Shown: in pieces, positions 8,879 through 18,304 of the stretch
How positions within the stretch are numbered: position 1 is the stretch's first letter
Layout: the number at the start of each line of letters is the position of its first letter
Source: Candidatus Tectomicrobia bacterium
Lineage (GTDB): Bacteria; UBA8248
NCBI GenBank assembly: GCA_016192135.1
Contig: JACPUR010000041.1
Location: 62,001 to 126,000 of the forward strand
DNA: 64,000 nt
Reading direction: 5' to 3'
Notes under the pieces: generated by a model
The model's input: the letters and a program-made list of their open reading frames with translations, nothing else
What the model was told of the DNA's origin: nothing
Databases searched by the model: none
Made by a program: the position numbers and the translations under genes

Positions 8879-9697
8879 TTAGGGCTGGACGCCCAAGCCG
8901 TCCGCCGCGCTCTGTGCGGCGGATATTTTTTCAGGAGGCGCGCCGGCCACTCCGGCCGGCTCCGCCGTCTCGGCGTCCTCCGTCTCCTCCGCGAAAATAC
9001 CGCCCATCTCCCGCCCTTCGATCTCAAGGAGATGGCTGAGCATCCGGGAAACCGCCTTTTTGCTCTCGCGGGCCCTCACCGCCTCGAATATCTCCTCGTG
9101 GCCCTGCAGGGAGCGAAGTCGTCCGACCTTCTCCCGGATGGAGCGCTCGCGCAGCTCCTTCAGCGAATGGAGCAGCATGCCGACCAGCCGGAGCAGGAAT
9201 TCGTTCTTGGCCGCCTCGGCCAGCCCCAGATGAAACGCCGTATCCTCGTCCATCCCGGATCCGCCCTGCTGAATCTCAGCCCGCTGGCGCTCCAGGATGT
9301 CCGTCAGCTTGTCCAATTCGGCGGAGGTGGCGCGGTCGGCCGCGAGGGCCGCGATCTGGGGCTCCAGCAGCCGGCGCGCCTCGAAGATCTGGCGCAGGCC
9401 GGATTCGCCCTCGGAGGACGTTTTTTCCAAAAGGACCGGAATGAGGGACTCCGGGCTCGCCACCACGAAGGTGCCGTCGCCGTGACGCGTCGCGACGAGG
9501 TTCGCCGACTCGAGCGCCCGCACCGCCTCGCGCACGGAATTGCGCCCGACACCGAAGCGCTCGCAGAGCTCGCGCTCCGAGGGAAGCCGGTCGCCCATCT
9601 GAAGGTTTCCCTCGATGATGAGCGTGGTGATCTGCGAGACGATTCCCTCGTAGAGCCGCGTCTTCTTGACCGTCTGGAGCCGATCCCGGATTGTCAT
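8879..9697 (-). CDS. FadR-subfamily GntR transcriptional regulator
   Basis: 272 residues. An N-terminal winged helix is seen in IEGNLQMGDRLPSERELCER and GVGRNSVREAVRAL (about 28-65), the GntR DNA-binding signature. An all-helical FCD ligand-binding domain follows (about 85-230, with DTAFHLGLAEAA). The last 40 residues are Ala/Pro/Glu-rich and probably disordered. The start at 9697 follows GGAGGAG. LldR, GlcC and PdhR, which sense lactate, glycolate and pyruvate, belong to this subfamily. The gene stands directly upstream of, and on the same strand as, the oxalate-type oxidoreductase operon, so control of that operon by a small carboxylate is the natural inference. Confidence 0.88.
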   Translation of the reverse strand: MTIRDRLQTVKKTRLYEGIVSQITTLIIEGNLQMGDRLPSERELCERFGVGRNSVREAVRALESANLVATRHGDGTFVVASPESLIPVLLEKTSSEGESGLRQIFEARRLLEPQIAALAADRATSAELDKLTDILERQRAEIQQGGSGMDEDTAFHLGLAEAAKNEFLLRLVGMLLHSLKELRERSIREKVGRLRSLQGHEEIFEAVRARESKKAVSRMLSHLLEIEGREMGGIFAEETEDAETAEPAGVAGAPPEKISAAQSAADGLGVQP

Positions 9698-9777
9698 CCC
9701 GCTCTCCTCCAGAGAGGATTGTCGGCTTATAGGCTTATCCTACCAGTTGAGTGAGTGCAAAATCAACCAGGATTCGC

Positions 9778-9809
9778 CTGAAAATACGACTGAATTTACC
9801 TGAATGTAA
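9778..9809. repeat. Three CTGAA-headed direct repeats upstream of the MFS gene
   Basis: CTGAA occurs at 9778, 9790 and 9800, each followed by an A/T-rich tail (units such as CTGAATTTAC and CTGAATGTAA). They lie between the divergent FadR-type regulator and MFS genes. They resemble the 10-bp-phased units at 22541-22586. Possible operator; function unknown. The rest of the 9698-9951 gap also holds two copies of GCTTATCC (9733 and 9820). Confidence 0.4.
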
Positions 9810-9951
9810 GCCATTGGACGCTTATCCGAGGTAGAATTATTGATATTATTTGGGGGCACTTTCCGCATTTTCAGCCCTTTGTGCTGGCATGGTAGGATTG
9901 GCGTTCCCCTCCCCAAGCCTGGGAAGCGGCTGTCACGAGGAGACCCGAAAA

Positions 9952-11181
9952 GTGAAGCGCGGCGGGGTCCTGGCCCTCCTGACGACAGGTCACGCTCTCG
10001 AGCATTGGTACCTGGGCCTCATGGGCCCGCTCATGCCTTTCGTGGCGCAGGACCTGAATTTCAACCTGACCCAGGTGGGCATCCTAGTGACCGGGCGCGC
10101 CTTCTTCGGCGCTTTCAGCAGCGCCGCCTCGGGCTGGGCCGCCGACCGCCTCGGCAGCGGCCGCGGGATGCTCGTCTTCTGTCTCGTCGCCACCGCCCTC
10201 CTCTACTGCGGGATCGCCATGGCTCCCGGATTCGCCATCCTCGCCCTCATCTTCTGGGCGAGCGGGCTCTCGGGCCAGACTTGGCATCCCCCGGCGATGG
10301 GCCTACTGGGGGAGCAGTTCCGGGAGCGCAAGGGATTCGCCTTCGGAATCCACGGCACCGGAGCCACCGTGGGCCAATCCATCGCCCCCCTCGTGGCCGG
10401 GTACATGCTGCTCCTGGTGGACTGGCGCCAGGTGATTCTCTGGAACACGCTTCCCATGTTCGCGGTCGCCGCCATGCTCGCCGCCTGGCTCCCCCCCTTC
10501 CAGCCGGCGGCGGAAAAAGGCGCGTCCGGCGCCTCGTTCGGGGGCTGGCTGGGCCAGGTACGCCAGTCGCTCATCCAGAATCCCCGCTTTGTGGCCATCT
10601 GCTGCGCCTCCGGGGTCCGGACGCTCTCCCAGCATGCCGTCAGCACATTCCTCCCCTTCCTCCTGGTCCGCGAATTCGGGGCCGAGGCCAGCTGGGTCGG
10701 GTTCGCGCTGTCCGTCTTCATCGCGGCGTGCATCCTGCCGGAGACGCTGATGGGCTATCTCTCCGACCGGATCCCGCGCCAGAACATCCTCTTCTCGGGA
10801 ATGGGGGTGGGCGCCCTGCTGCTCTTCCTCATCCCCGCCTGGGGCGGCAGTCCGGTTCTTCCCGTCCTCCTGGCTCTCCTCGGGGGACTGTTCATCTCCA
10901 TGAGATCGGTCATCTTCGCGGCGGGAATCGAAATTTCCCCGCCCAACCTCGGCGGCAGCGTGGTCGGCATCATCTTCATGACCAACCAGATATTCGTCGG
11001 GGCGGGCGCCTTGGCCGGGGGCATCCTGGCGGACCTGTTCGGCCCGAAGGCCATCTTCTGGTTCATCGGCGGCCTGATCCTCCTCTTCATGCCCGTCAAC
11101 CTCCTGCTCTGGAAAATCCCGCCCGAGGTGGCCGTGGGCCCCGCCGCCCCCGAGGCCGGCCCCGCAGCCCCCTCGCCTTAA
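9952..11181 (+). CDS. Major facilitator superfamily transporter
   Basis: About 409 residues with roughly twelve hydrophobic helices, the normal size for an MFS permease of the inner membrane. The loop between helices 2 and 3 (GWAADRLGSGRGM) is the MFS motif A, and its relative GYLSDRIPRQNIL occurs in the second half. FGIHGTGATVGQSIAPLVAG lies in helix 5. The frame is open from 9850, but the GTG at 9952, preceded by GAGGAG ten bases upstream, fits the family N-terminus better. The substrate is unknown. It stands 15 bases before glnE, so the two may be co-transcribed. Confidence 0.85.
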   Translation: MKRGGVLALLTTGHALEHWYLGLMGPLMPFVAQDLNFNLTQVGILVTGRAFFGAFSSAASGWAADRLGSGRGMLVFCLVATALLYCGIAMAPGFAILALIFWASGLSGQTWHPPAMGLLGEQFRERKGFAFGIHGTGATVGQSIAPLVAGYMLLLVDWRQVILWNTLPMFAVAAMLAAWLPPFQPAAEKGASGASFGGWLGQVRQSLIQNPRFVAICCASGVRTLSQHAVSTFLPFLLVREFGAEASWVGFALSVFIAACILPETLMGYLSDRIPRQNILFSGMGVGALLLFLIPAWGGSPVLPVLLALLGGLFISMRSVIFAAGIEISPPNLGGSVVGIIFMTNQIFVGAGALAGGILADLFGPKAIFWFIGGLILLFMPVNLLLWKIPPEVAVGPAAPEAGPAAPSP

Positions 11182-11196
11182 CGCTCCGGAGCCGTC

Positions 11197-14100
11197 ATGA
11201 CCGTGGCCATCCAGGACCACCCCGGCGTCGAGCACATCGAGAGGCTGCTCGCTGGGGGGGCGCCGTCTCCGATGGCCGCCGATCTCCTGGACTCCATCGG
11301 CGTAATCGATCCGGCCCGTGCCTGCCGTAACCTCCAGTCGCTGGCGCTTCACCCGGCCTTCCCGCGCAATGATCGGGACTTCCTCGTCCAGCTTCTCGCG
11401 GCCCTGAGCGAAACCTTCGAGCCGGAACGAGCGCTCTCCAACTTCGAGCGGATCATGGCGACCCGGGAGGACCCGGACGCCCTCCTCCGCCTGCTCCGCC
11501 GCTATCCCGAGCGCCGCGCCGCCCTCTTCACCCTCGCGGGAGGGAGCCAGTTCCTCACCGATACGGTCCTGCGGCATCCGGAATTCCTCGACTGGCTCCT
11601 CCGCCCCTCCGCCCTCCAGGGGGAGCGGAGCGAATCGCGCATGGAGGCCGAGCTTTGGCGCTGGGTCCAGCGGCTGCGGACCCAGCCGAACGGCCCCTCG
11701 AACGCCCTCCGGCGCTTCCGGCAGCGGGAGTACCTGCGGATCGGCCTGCGGGACCTGATGCGGCTGGCGGACATGCCGCAGACGGTGCTCGCGCTCTCTC
11801 ACTTGGCCGACGCCACCCTGGAGGCGGCGGTCCGCGTCGCCCGGGCCGAGCTCGAGGCCCGCTACGGGAAGCCTCTCTACCGGAGCAAGGAGGGACGTTC
11901 GCTCCCGTGCGAGTTCGCCGTCATCGCGCTCGGCAAGCTGGGCGGCCTCGAGCTCAATTTCAGCTCCGACATCGACCTCATCTTCATCTACTCGTCCGAC
12001 GAAGGGGGCACCCGCGGCGCAACCGGCCGGGACCACATCTCGAACCATGAGTTCCACGCCCGCCTCGCGCGCCGGGTGATCGCCCTCATGGCCGAGAATA
12101 CGGAGGAGGGGCACGTCTTCCGCGTGGATACCCGCCTCCGCCCCGAGGGCGATCAGGGAGCCCTGGCCTATTCCTTGCGAAGCTGCGAGGTTTACTACGA
12201 ATCCTGGGGGGAGACATGGGAGCGCCAGGCCCTCATCAAGGCGCGCCTGGCCGCCGGCTCCGCCGCCCTCGGCAAGGCCTTCCTCGACATGATCCGGCCC
12301 TTCATCTACCGCCGGACCCTGGACCTCAGCGCCCTCGACGAGATCGGCCACATCAAGGATCGCATCAACGCCCAGATCGCCGCCAGCGGCCGGAAAGCCT
12401 CCAACATCAAGCTCGGCGAGGGCGGCATCCGGGAGATTGAGTTCATCGTCCAGTCCTTCCAACTCATCTACGGCGGCAAGGAGAAGTTCCTGCGCACCCC
12501 CAGCACGCTGGAGGCCCTGTCGGTCATCCAGGCCCTGGGCCTCCTTCCGATGGACGACTGCGCCGCCCTCTCCTCGGCCTACATTTTCCTGCGGGACATT
12601 GAGCATCGCGTCCAGATGACCCAAGGGCTCCAGACACACGACCTGCCCGCCGACGCCCATGCCCTCACCGTGCTCGCCCGCAAGATGGGATTCCACCGGA
12701 CCGGCGGCATGAGCGAGCGCACTGGTTTCCTCGCCGCCCTCCAGAACCATCAGGATCAGGTCTCCCGCGTCTTCCAGAACCTCTTCCGCAAGGGCGACTC
12801 CGAGGAAGCCGGACGGCCGGCGGAGGAGGAGGCCCCCGCCGCCGCCGAGACCCTGGAGGATTCCCTCGCGCCCGCAGACCTGGCCCCCTACAATTTCGCC
12901 GATCCGGAGAGTGCCAGCGCCCGCCTGCGCCTCCTGCGGAACGGCGAGCCGTTCGAGCGCGTGAGCGCCCGGGCGAAGCGCCTCTTCGACAACCTCCTGC
13001 CCCGCCTCCTCTTCCTGACCCTCGATCTCCCGGATCCGGACCAGGCGGTGGTGAACCTCAGCCGTTTCGTGGAGCGAAGCGGCGGACGCGAAGGCGCCTT
13101 CACGCTGCTGAGCGAGCAAGAGAACGTCCTCGAGGCGCTTCTCCGGCTGTTCGGCTCGAGCGATTATCTCTCCGAGAGCCTCCTCTCCCAGCCGGGCCTC
13201 CTCGACTCCCTCTTCCAGGCCGAGGCGCTCACCTCCTCGAAGGCTGCCGGGACCCTCCAGAAAGAGCTTTCCGCGGAGGCGCTCAAGGGCTCGGACGCCG
13301 CCCAGCGCTTCGCCCGCCTCTGCGCGGCCAAGCGCGGCGAAGAGCTGGCCATCGGCCTGCGGAGCATCCTGGGGGAAGCAGATATCTTCCAGACCATGAG
13401 CGACCTGACCTCGCTGGCCGAGGCCGTCCTCGCGGTGGGGCTCCGAGTCGCCGAGGAGGAGGTGCGGGGCCTCCACGGAAGCCCCATCGAGGCGGAAACG
13501 GGCCAGCCGGCCGGCTTCTCCATCATCGGGCTGGGGAAGCTGGGCAGCCGGGAGATGAACTTCGGCTCCGACCTCGATCTCGTCTTCGTCTACAGCGGAC
13601 CGGGCGGAACGGACGGAAAAATCAACGGAAAGGGCGCGGCCTGGGGGAGCGCCTCCAACCACCAGTTCTTCCTGCGGCTCGCCACCGCCCTGCGCGACGG
13701 GCTTTCGGCGCCGGCCTCGGGGGAGCGGGCCTACGAAATCGATTTGCGGCTCCGCCCCGAGGGCCAGAAAGGCGCCATCGCCGTTCCCCTCCAGACCTTC
13801 GAGGACTATTTTCGCGATCGCGCGGAGCTCTGGGAGCGGCAGGCGCTCTGCCGCGCCCGGCCCGTCGCCGGCTCCCCCGCCCTCTCCCGCCGCTTCATGG
13901 GGCTGGCGGCCGAATTCGTGTACGAGCGGCCTCTCCCGCCCAACCTCGCGGCCGGGATAGACCACGTGCGGCTCCGCATGGAGCGGGAGCTGACCCACGA
14001 GGCCGAAGGCGAGATCGACCTCAAGCTGGGCCACGGCGGGCTGACGGACATCGAGTTCCTCGTCCAGTACCTGTTGATCTCCCACGGCCGGGAAAAGCCC

Positions 14101-14421
14101 GCCATCCGCCGTCCCGAGACCGCCGAGGCCTTGCGCGCCCTGCGGGCCGCGGGCCTGCTGAACGAGGAGGACGCGGACACCCTGCTGGACACATACCGCT
14201 TCCTCCGGCAGGTGGAGAACCGGCTGCGCATCGCCCGGGCCCAGCCCCTGCACACTTTCCCCGCCACCCCGGAGGGAATGGAGATGCTCGCCCGCCGGCT
14301 GGGCTACTCCGACGACGAGGAGGGAAGCTCCCGCGCCAAGCTCCTCGCCGACTACGAGCGGCACACCCAGCGCGTGCGGGCCATCTACCGGGAGCGGCTC
14401 GGCTTGAAGAAGCGCGCCTGA
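11197..14421 (+). CDS. glnE: Bifunctional glutamine synthetase adenylyltransferase/deadenylase GlnE
   Basis: Adds and removes AMP on glutamine synthetase in response to nitrogen status. 1074 residues, slightly longer than the usual 950-1000. Two nucleotidyltransferase domains are evident: ALGKLGGLELNFSSDIDLIF around residue 245 (deadenylylating half) and GLGKLGSREMNFGSDLDLVF around residue 779 (adenylylating half). Each is followed by an R-L-R-P-E-G motif (DTRLRPEGDQG and DLRLRPEGQKG) and a GGIREIEF or GGLTDIEF block, the family pattern. An Ala/Glu-rich linker (EEAGRPAEEEAPAAAETLED) joins the halves. Glutamine synthetase and PII are not in the window. Confidence 0.95.
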   Translation: MTVAIQDHPGVEHIERLLAGGAPSPMAADLLDSIGVIDPARACRNLQSLALHPAFPRNDRDFLVQLLAALSETFEPERALSNFERIMATREDPDALLRLLRRYPERRAALFTLAGGSQFLTDTVLRHPEFLDWLLRPSALQGERSESRMEAELWRWVQRLRTQPNGPSNALRRFRQREYLRIGLRDLMRLADMPQTVLALSHLADATLEAAVRVARAELEARYGKPLYRSKEGRSLPCEFAVIALGKLGGLELNFSSDIDLIFIYSSDEGGTRGATGRDHISNHEFHARLARRVIALMAENTEEGHVFRVDTRLRPEGDQGALAYSLRSCEVYYESWGETWERQALIKARLAAGSAALGKAFLDMIRPFIYRRTLDLSALDEIGHIKDRINAQIAASGRKASNIKLGEGGIREIEFIVQSFQLIYGGKEKFLRTPSTLEALSVIQALGLLPMDDCAALSSAYIFLRDIEHRVQMTQGLQTHDLPADAHALTVLARKMGFHRTGGMSERTGFLAALQNHQDQVSRVFQNLFRKGDSEEAGRPAEEEAPAAAETLEDSLAPADLAPYNFADPESASARLRLLRNGEPFERVSARAKRLFDNLLPRLLFLTLDLPDPDQAVVNLSRFVERSGGREGAFTLLSEQENVLEALLRLFGSSDYLSESLLSQPGLLDSLFQAEALTSSKAAGTLQKELSAEALKGSDAAQRFARLCAAKRGEELAIGLRSILGEADIFQTMSDLTSLAEAVLAVGLRVAEEEVRGLHGSPIEAETGQPAGFSIIGLGKLGSREMNFGSDLDLVFVYSGPGGTDGKINGKGAAWGSASNHQFFLRLATALRDGLSAPASGERAYEIDLRLRPEGQKGAIAVPLQTFEDYFRDRAELWERQALCRARPVAGSPALSRRFMGLAAEFVYERPLPPNLAAGIDHVRLRMERELTHEAEGEIDLKLGHGGLTDIEFLVQYLLISHGREKPAIRRPETAEALRALRAAGLLNEEDADTLLDTYRFLRQVENRLRIARAQPLHTFPATPEGMEMLARRLGYSDDEEGSSRAKLLADYERHTQRVRAIYRERLGLKKRA

Positions 14422-14502
14422 ATCGGCCTCTTTTCCTTGACTCGGGCGCGGTCCCGGGCTACCAATGGCCGCGCAATCATCGCGAAAAAAGGAGCCATCC
14501 CC

Positions 14503-15732
14503 TTGATCATCGACCCCGGCCGTCTCCGGCGGAGCCTTGAGGAGATGGCCCGCATCGGCGCCACCCCCGGCGGCGGGGTCCACCGCCCGACCCTCACCGA
14601 CGCGGACCGCGAGGCGCGCGATCTTTTCGCGGCCTGGTGCCGCGAGGCGGGACTCGCGGTGACGGTGGACGAGATGGGCAACATGTTCGCCCGCCGCCCC
14701 GGCGCGGACGATTCCGCCCCGCCCGCCATGATGGGGAGCCACCTGGATTCCGTCCCCTACGGGGGCCGCTTCGACGGCTCGCTCGGCGTCCTCGCCGCCC
14801 TGGAGGTGGTGCGCAGCCTCAGCGACAGGGGCATCCGCACGCGCCGGCCGGTGGAAGTGGTGAACTGGACCAACGAGGAAGGCCCTCGCTTCCCGCCCTC
14901 GATGCTGGGCAGCGGCGCGTTCTGCGGGAAGTACGGCGTCGAGTGGGCCTACGGCCTCCGGGACGGCGAAGGCAAGCGCTTCGGCGAGGAGCTGGCGCGC
15001 ATCGGCTACCGGGGACCGGCGCCCTGCCGGCCCCGCCCGGTGGGGTGCTACCTGGAGCTCCACATCGAGCAGGGCCCCGTTCTGGAGAAGGAAGGCGTCC
15101 AGATAGGGGCGGTGGAGGGGATTGTCGGGATCACCTGGCTGCGCGCCGCGATGAAAGGCGAGCGCGACCACGCCGGGCCCACGCCCATGTCCATGCGGCG
15201 GGACGCCCTCGTGGGGGCGGCCCGCGCCGTCGCGGCCATCCGGGAGGTCCCCGGCAAGCTCCATCCCGACATGGTGGCCACGGTCGGGGAGATGTCCGTC
15301 TCCCCCAACGCCATCAACGTCATTCCCGAGCGCGCCGCCTTCTCGGTGGACTTCCGCCACAGCGACGAGGTTCTCGTCCAGCGTGCCCGGGAGATGGTGA
15401 TCGAGGCCATCGAGGCCGCCGCGCGGGGGGAGGGCCTGGAGGTCTCGGTGGAGGAGGTGAGCCGCTCCACCGCCTTGCCCTTCCATCCCGAGGCGGTGGG
15501 GGCGGTGGCGGGCGCCTGCCGCGAGGCGGGCTACACCTGCCGCCGCATGTGGAGCGCGGCCGGCCACGACGCGCGCTACCTGGCGGAGCTGGGGCCGGCG
15601 GCCATGATCTTCATCCCCTGCGCGGGCGGGAAGAGCCATACGGAGCTCGAGGATGCATCGTGGGAGGACGTGGCGCGGGGGGGCGACGTCCTCGCCCGCG
15701 CGCTCATCACACTGGCCGGGAGGGCCGCATAG
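14503..15732 (+). CDS. M20-family N-carbamoyl-L-amino acid hydrolase / allantoate amidohydrolase
   Basis: Zn-dependent amidase of the hydantoinase/carbamoylase branch of M20 (HyuC/AmaB/AllC). Motifs: MGSHLDSVPYGGRFDGSLGV with the metal-binding His and Asp, WTNEEGPRFPPSMLGSGAF with the Glu pair, LELHIEQGPVLE, and ERDHAGPTPMSMRRDA. About 409 residues, the standard length. The frame opens at 14437, but the TTG at 14503 is preferred because GGAG lies eight bases upstream and the family N-terminus (DPGRLRRSLEEMARIG) follows at once. Precise substrate unresolved. The next gene is a PuuE-like deacetylase 25 bases downstream, and together they suggest breakdown of ureides or cyclic amides. Confidence 0.85.
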   Translation: MIIDPGRLRRSLEEMARIGATPGGGVHRPTLTDADREARDLFAAWCREAGLAVTVDEMGNMFARRPGADDSAPPAMMGSHLDSVPYGGRFDGSLGVLAALEVVRSLSDRGIRTRRPVEVVNWTNEEGPRFPPSMLGSGAFCGKYGVEWAYGLRDGEGKRFGEELARIGYRGPAPCRPRPVGCYLELHIEQGPVLEKEGVQIGAVEGIVGITWLRAAMKGERDHAGPTPMSMRRDALVGAARAVAAIREVPGKLHPDMVATVGEMSVSPNAINVIPERAAFSVDFRHSDEVLVQRAREMVIEAIEAAARGEGLEVSVEEVSRSTALPFHPEAVGAVAGACREAGYTCRRMWSAAGHDARYLAELGPAAMIFIPCAGGKSHTELEDASWEDVARGGDVLARALITLAGRAA

Positions 15733-15757
15733 GGCCGGCCGGACCGAGAGGAGAACC

Positions 15758-16618
15758 ATGCAAAAGATCCGCTGGAAGAACGGGGCCCGGTGCGCCGTGT
15801 GCCTCACCTTCGACGTGGACGGCGAGAGCCTCTGGATCGCGCGCGACCCCTCCCTGGCGCACCGCCCGATCCACGCCTCGATGGGGGCGTACGGGCCCAA
15901 GGTAGGGGTGCCCCGCATCCTCGCCCTGCTGAAGAAATACGGCCTCCCCGGCACCTTCTACGTGCCGAGCTGGACGGCGGAGCGCTGGCCGAAGATGACG
16001 GAGTCCATCCTCCGCGCCGATCACGAGATCGGCCACCACGGCCACCTGCACGAGAAGCCCTACCTCCTCGCCGACCGGGAGCGGGAAGAGGAGCTGCTGG
16101 TGAAGGCCCTGGAGATCCTTGAGCGCTTCATGGGCCGCAGGCCCGTGGGCTCGCGCACCCCCTCCTGCGACCCCAGCGCCCACACCATGGAGCTGCTCAA
16201 GAAGCACGGCCTCATGTACCACTCGAACCTGATGGACGACGACTGGCCCTATTACCATCCTTGCGGCCTCATCGAGCTTCCCACCAAATGGTCCCTCGAC
16301 GACTTCATCTTCTTCGGCTACAGCGGCAACCCGCCCTTCGGGCACGGCATCCGGGACGCCGAGTCGGTCTATTCCATCTGGGTGGAGGAGTTCGAGGGGA
16401 CCTACGAGGAGGGCGGCTACATCAACTTCATGTGCCATCCCCAGGCCATCGGGCAGCGCCACCGGATGCGGATGCTGGAGCGCCTCGTGCGCCACATGCT
16501 GGACAAGGGGGACGTCTGGTTCGCCTCCCAGGCCGAGGTGGCGCGGCACTGGGCGGGCCAGTCCAAGCCGGCCGCCCGGCCCGCGGCGAAGCCCGGAAAA
16601 CCGCGCAAGAAACGGTAG
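15758..16618 (+). CDS. Polysaccharide deacetylase (NodB fold, PuuE-like)
   Basis: 286 residues of carbohydrate esterase family 4 fold. LTFDVDGES supplies the catalytic Asp of motif 1, IGHHGHLHEKP contains the two zinc histidines of motif 2, and GSRTPSCDPS is motif 3. The overall form (short N-terminus, GTFYVPSW, FMCHPQAIGQRHR) resembles the allantoinase-like PuuE group more than peptidoglycan deacetylases, and no signal peptide is seen. The start at 15758 follows GAGAGGAG. The C-terminus is a Lys/Pro/Ala-rich tail. Paired with the upstream amidohydrolase in a probable two-gene operon. Confidence 0.82.
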   Translation: MQKIRWKNGARCAVCLTFDVDGESLWIARDPSLAHRPIHASMGAYGPKVGVPRILALLKKYGLPGTFYVPSWTAERWPKMTESILRADHEIGHHGHLHEKPYLLADREREEELLVKALEILERFMGRRPVGSRTPSCDPSAHTMELLKKHGLMYHSNLMDDDWPYYHPCGLIELPTKWSLDDFIFFGYSGNPPFGHGIRDAESVYSIWVEEFEGTYEEGGYINFMCHPQAIGQRHRMRMLERLVRHMLDKGDVWFASQAEVARHWAGQSKPAARPAAKPGKPRKKR

Positions 16619-16834
16619 CCGGGGGCCGCCTCCGGCCGATTTGACGGGACCGGGCGCCGGGTATACTGTCATCCAATCTCATCCAGTTCCTGGGAGGCCG
16701 CCGGACCAAGTCTTGTTTCCGGACGCAGCGGCGGGACACCCGCCTCCGCTCCGCGAAGAGGATGTAACGCCTGCGCCGCGGCCTTCGGCCCAAGGCGGAA
16801 CAGGCGAGGCAACGGGGAAAAAGGAGGGATTCCG

Positions 16835-18178
16835 ATGGCAAGCCGAAATGTCAGCAGGCGGCAGTTGCTCAAGGCGGCGGGCGCCGCGGCGGCCGCGACC
16901 GGCATCGGGGCGAACATCATCATCCCGGGGCGGGCGCGTGCGGCGTCGAAGAAGCTCCGGATCCTGCAGTGGGTCCACTTCGTGCCCCCCTACGACACAT
17001 GGTTCAACAAGAAGTTCGCCGTGGAGTGGGGGAAGAAGAACGACACCGAGGTGACGGTGGACAACATCGGCGTCGCGGGCATCAACGCCCGGGCCGCCGC
17101 CGAGGTCTCGGCCCAGAAGGGCCACGACCTGTTCCTCTTCAACTGGCCGCCCCCGACCTTCGAGGAGCAGACCGTCGACCTCAAGGACGTCTACACCGAG
17201 CTCGAGGGGAAGGCCGGGAAACCCATCGACCTGGCGGTCAAGAGCACCTACAACCCCAAGACCAAGAAGTACTTCGCTTTCTCGCCGTCCTTCACCCCCG
17301 ACCCGGTGAACTACCGGCAGGACCTGTTCGGGAAGGTCGGCATGCCCAACGGCCCCAAGACCTGGGACGACGTTCGCAAGGCCGGCGCCCGGCTCAAGAA
17401 GGAGCACAACAACCCGATCGGCATCGGCCTCGCCAACGAGATCGACACCGGCATGGCCATGCGCACCATCATGTACGCCTTCGGCGCCCACGAGCAGGAC
17501 GCGAACGGCAACCTCACCCTCAACTCCAAGAACACGCTCGAAGCCCTCAAGTTCGTCAAGGCGCTCTACCAGGAGGCCATGACGGCCGAGGTGTTCACCT
17601 GGGACGCCGCCTCCAACAACCGGGCCATGATCGCGGGCAAGGTTTCGCTGGCCCTCAACGCCATCTCCATCACCCGGACGGCGGAGAAAGACCGCCCCGA
17701 GATCTCGAAGCTCATCCAGCTCACCAAGGCCCTCCAGGGGCCGACGCGGGCCATCGGGCTCGAGCACGTCATGCAGTGCTACGTCGTGTGGAAGTTCGCC
17801 CAGAACATCGACGGCGCCAAGAAGTTCCTCGTCGACTACACGACCGGCTTCCGGGACGCCTTCGTGGCGGGCGAGTTCTACGACTTCCCCTGCTTCCCCA
17901 AGACGGTGCCCGACCTCACGAAGCTCATCTCGAACGATCCCAAGGCCCACCCGCCCGACAAGTACAAGGTGCTCGACGACGTGCTCAACTGGGCCACGAA
18001 CGTGGGCTACCCGGGCTACTCCACCGCCGCCATCGACGAGCTCTTCGGCACCTGGGTCCTCAACGTCATGTTCGCGAAGACCGCCGCCGGCAAGGCCACG
18101 CCCGAGCAGGCGCTCAAGGAGGCGGACGCCGCCGCCAAGCGAATCTTCGCCAAGTGGAAGCAGAAGGGTCTCATCTGA
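16835..18178 (+). CDS. ABC transporter extracellular solute-binding protein, Tat-exported (family 1)
   Basis: 447 residues. The N-terminus has a twin-arginine signal (SRRQLLKAAGAAAAATGIG, then a cleavage region ending ARA), so the folded protein is sent to the periplasm by Tat. The mature part is a family 1 (sugar/polyol/glycerol-phosphate type) binding protein, with blocks such as NYRQDLFGKVGMPNGPKTWDD. It begins the importer operon that continues with an ATPase and two permeases. A long perfect hairpin after its stop probably protects the mRNA and keeps expression of the binding protein above that of the membrane parts. The ligand is unknown. Confidence 0.87.
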   Translation: MASRNVSRRQLLKAAGAAAAATGIGANIIIPGRARAASKKLRILQWVHFVPPYDTWFNKKFAVEWGKKNDTEVTVDNIGVAGINARAAAEVSAQKGHDLFLFNWPPPTFEEQTVDLKDVYTELEGKAGKPIDLAVKSTYNPKTKKYFAFSPSFTPDPVNYRQDLFGKVGMPNGPKTWDDVRKAGARLKKEHNNPIGIGLANEIDTGMAMRTIMYAFGAHEQDANGNLTLNSKNTLEALKFVKALYQEAMTAEVFTWDAASNNRAMIAGKVSLALNAISITRTAEKDRPEISKLIQLTKALQGPTRAIGLEHVMQCYVVWKFAQNIDGAKKFLVDYTTGFRDAFVAGEFYDFPCFPKTVPDLTKLISNDPKAHPPDKYKVLDDVLNWATNVGYPGYSTAAIDELFGTWVLNVMFAKTAAGKATPEQALKEADAAAKRIFAKWKQKGLI

Positions 18179-18215
18179 CGCGAAGCGCGACGCATCGGTC
18201 ACCGTAGCTCTCACC

Positions 18216-18249
18216 GCGGGGAGGCCCTGGGGCTCCAGGGCCTCCCCGC
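18216..18249 (+). terminator. Intergenic stem-loop after the binding-protein gene
   Basis: Perfect 15-bp GC-rich stem (18216-18230 with 18235-18249) and a GGCT loop, with no T tract. It lies between the solute-binding gene and the ATPase gene. Such structures commonly stabilise the upstream message or attenuate read-through in ABC importer operons. Confidence 0.7.
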
Positions 18250-18304
18250 CTGTTGAACGCCCGCCGGACGCGCCCATGCCGGCGCGGCCCACATCGGGAA
18301 CGAC

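Noticed and set aside
10303-15954. A 1883-codon open frame on the minus strand opposite MFS, glnE and the amidohydrolase
   Set aside because: It mirrors real plus-strand genes in high-GC DNA, has no domain pattern, and spans several genes.
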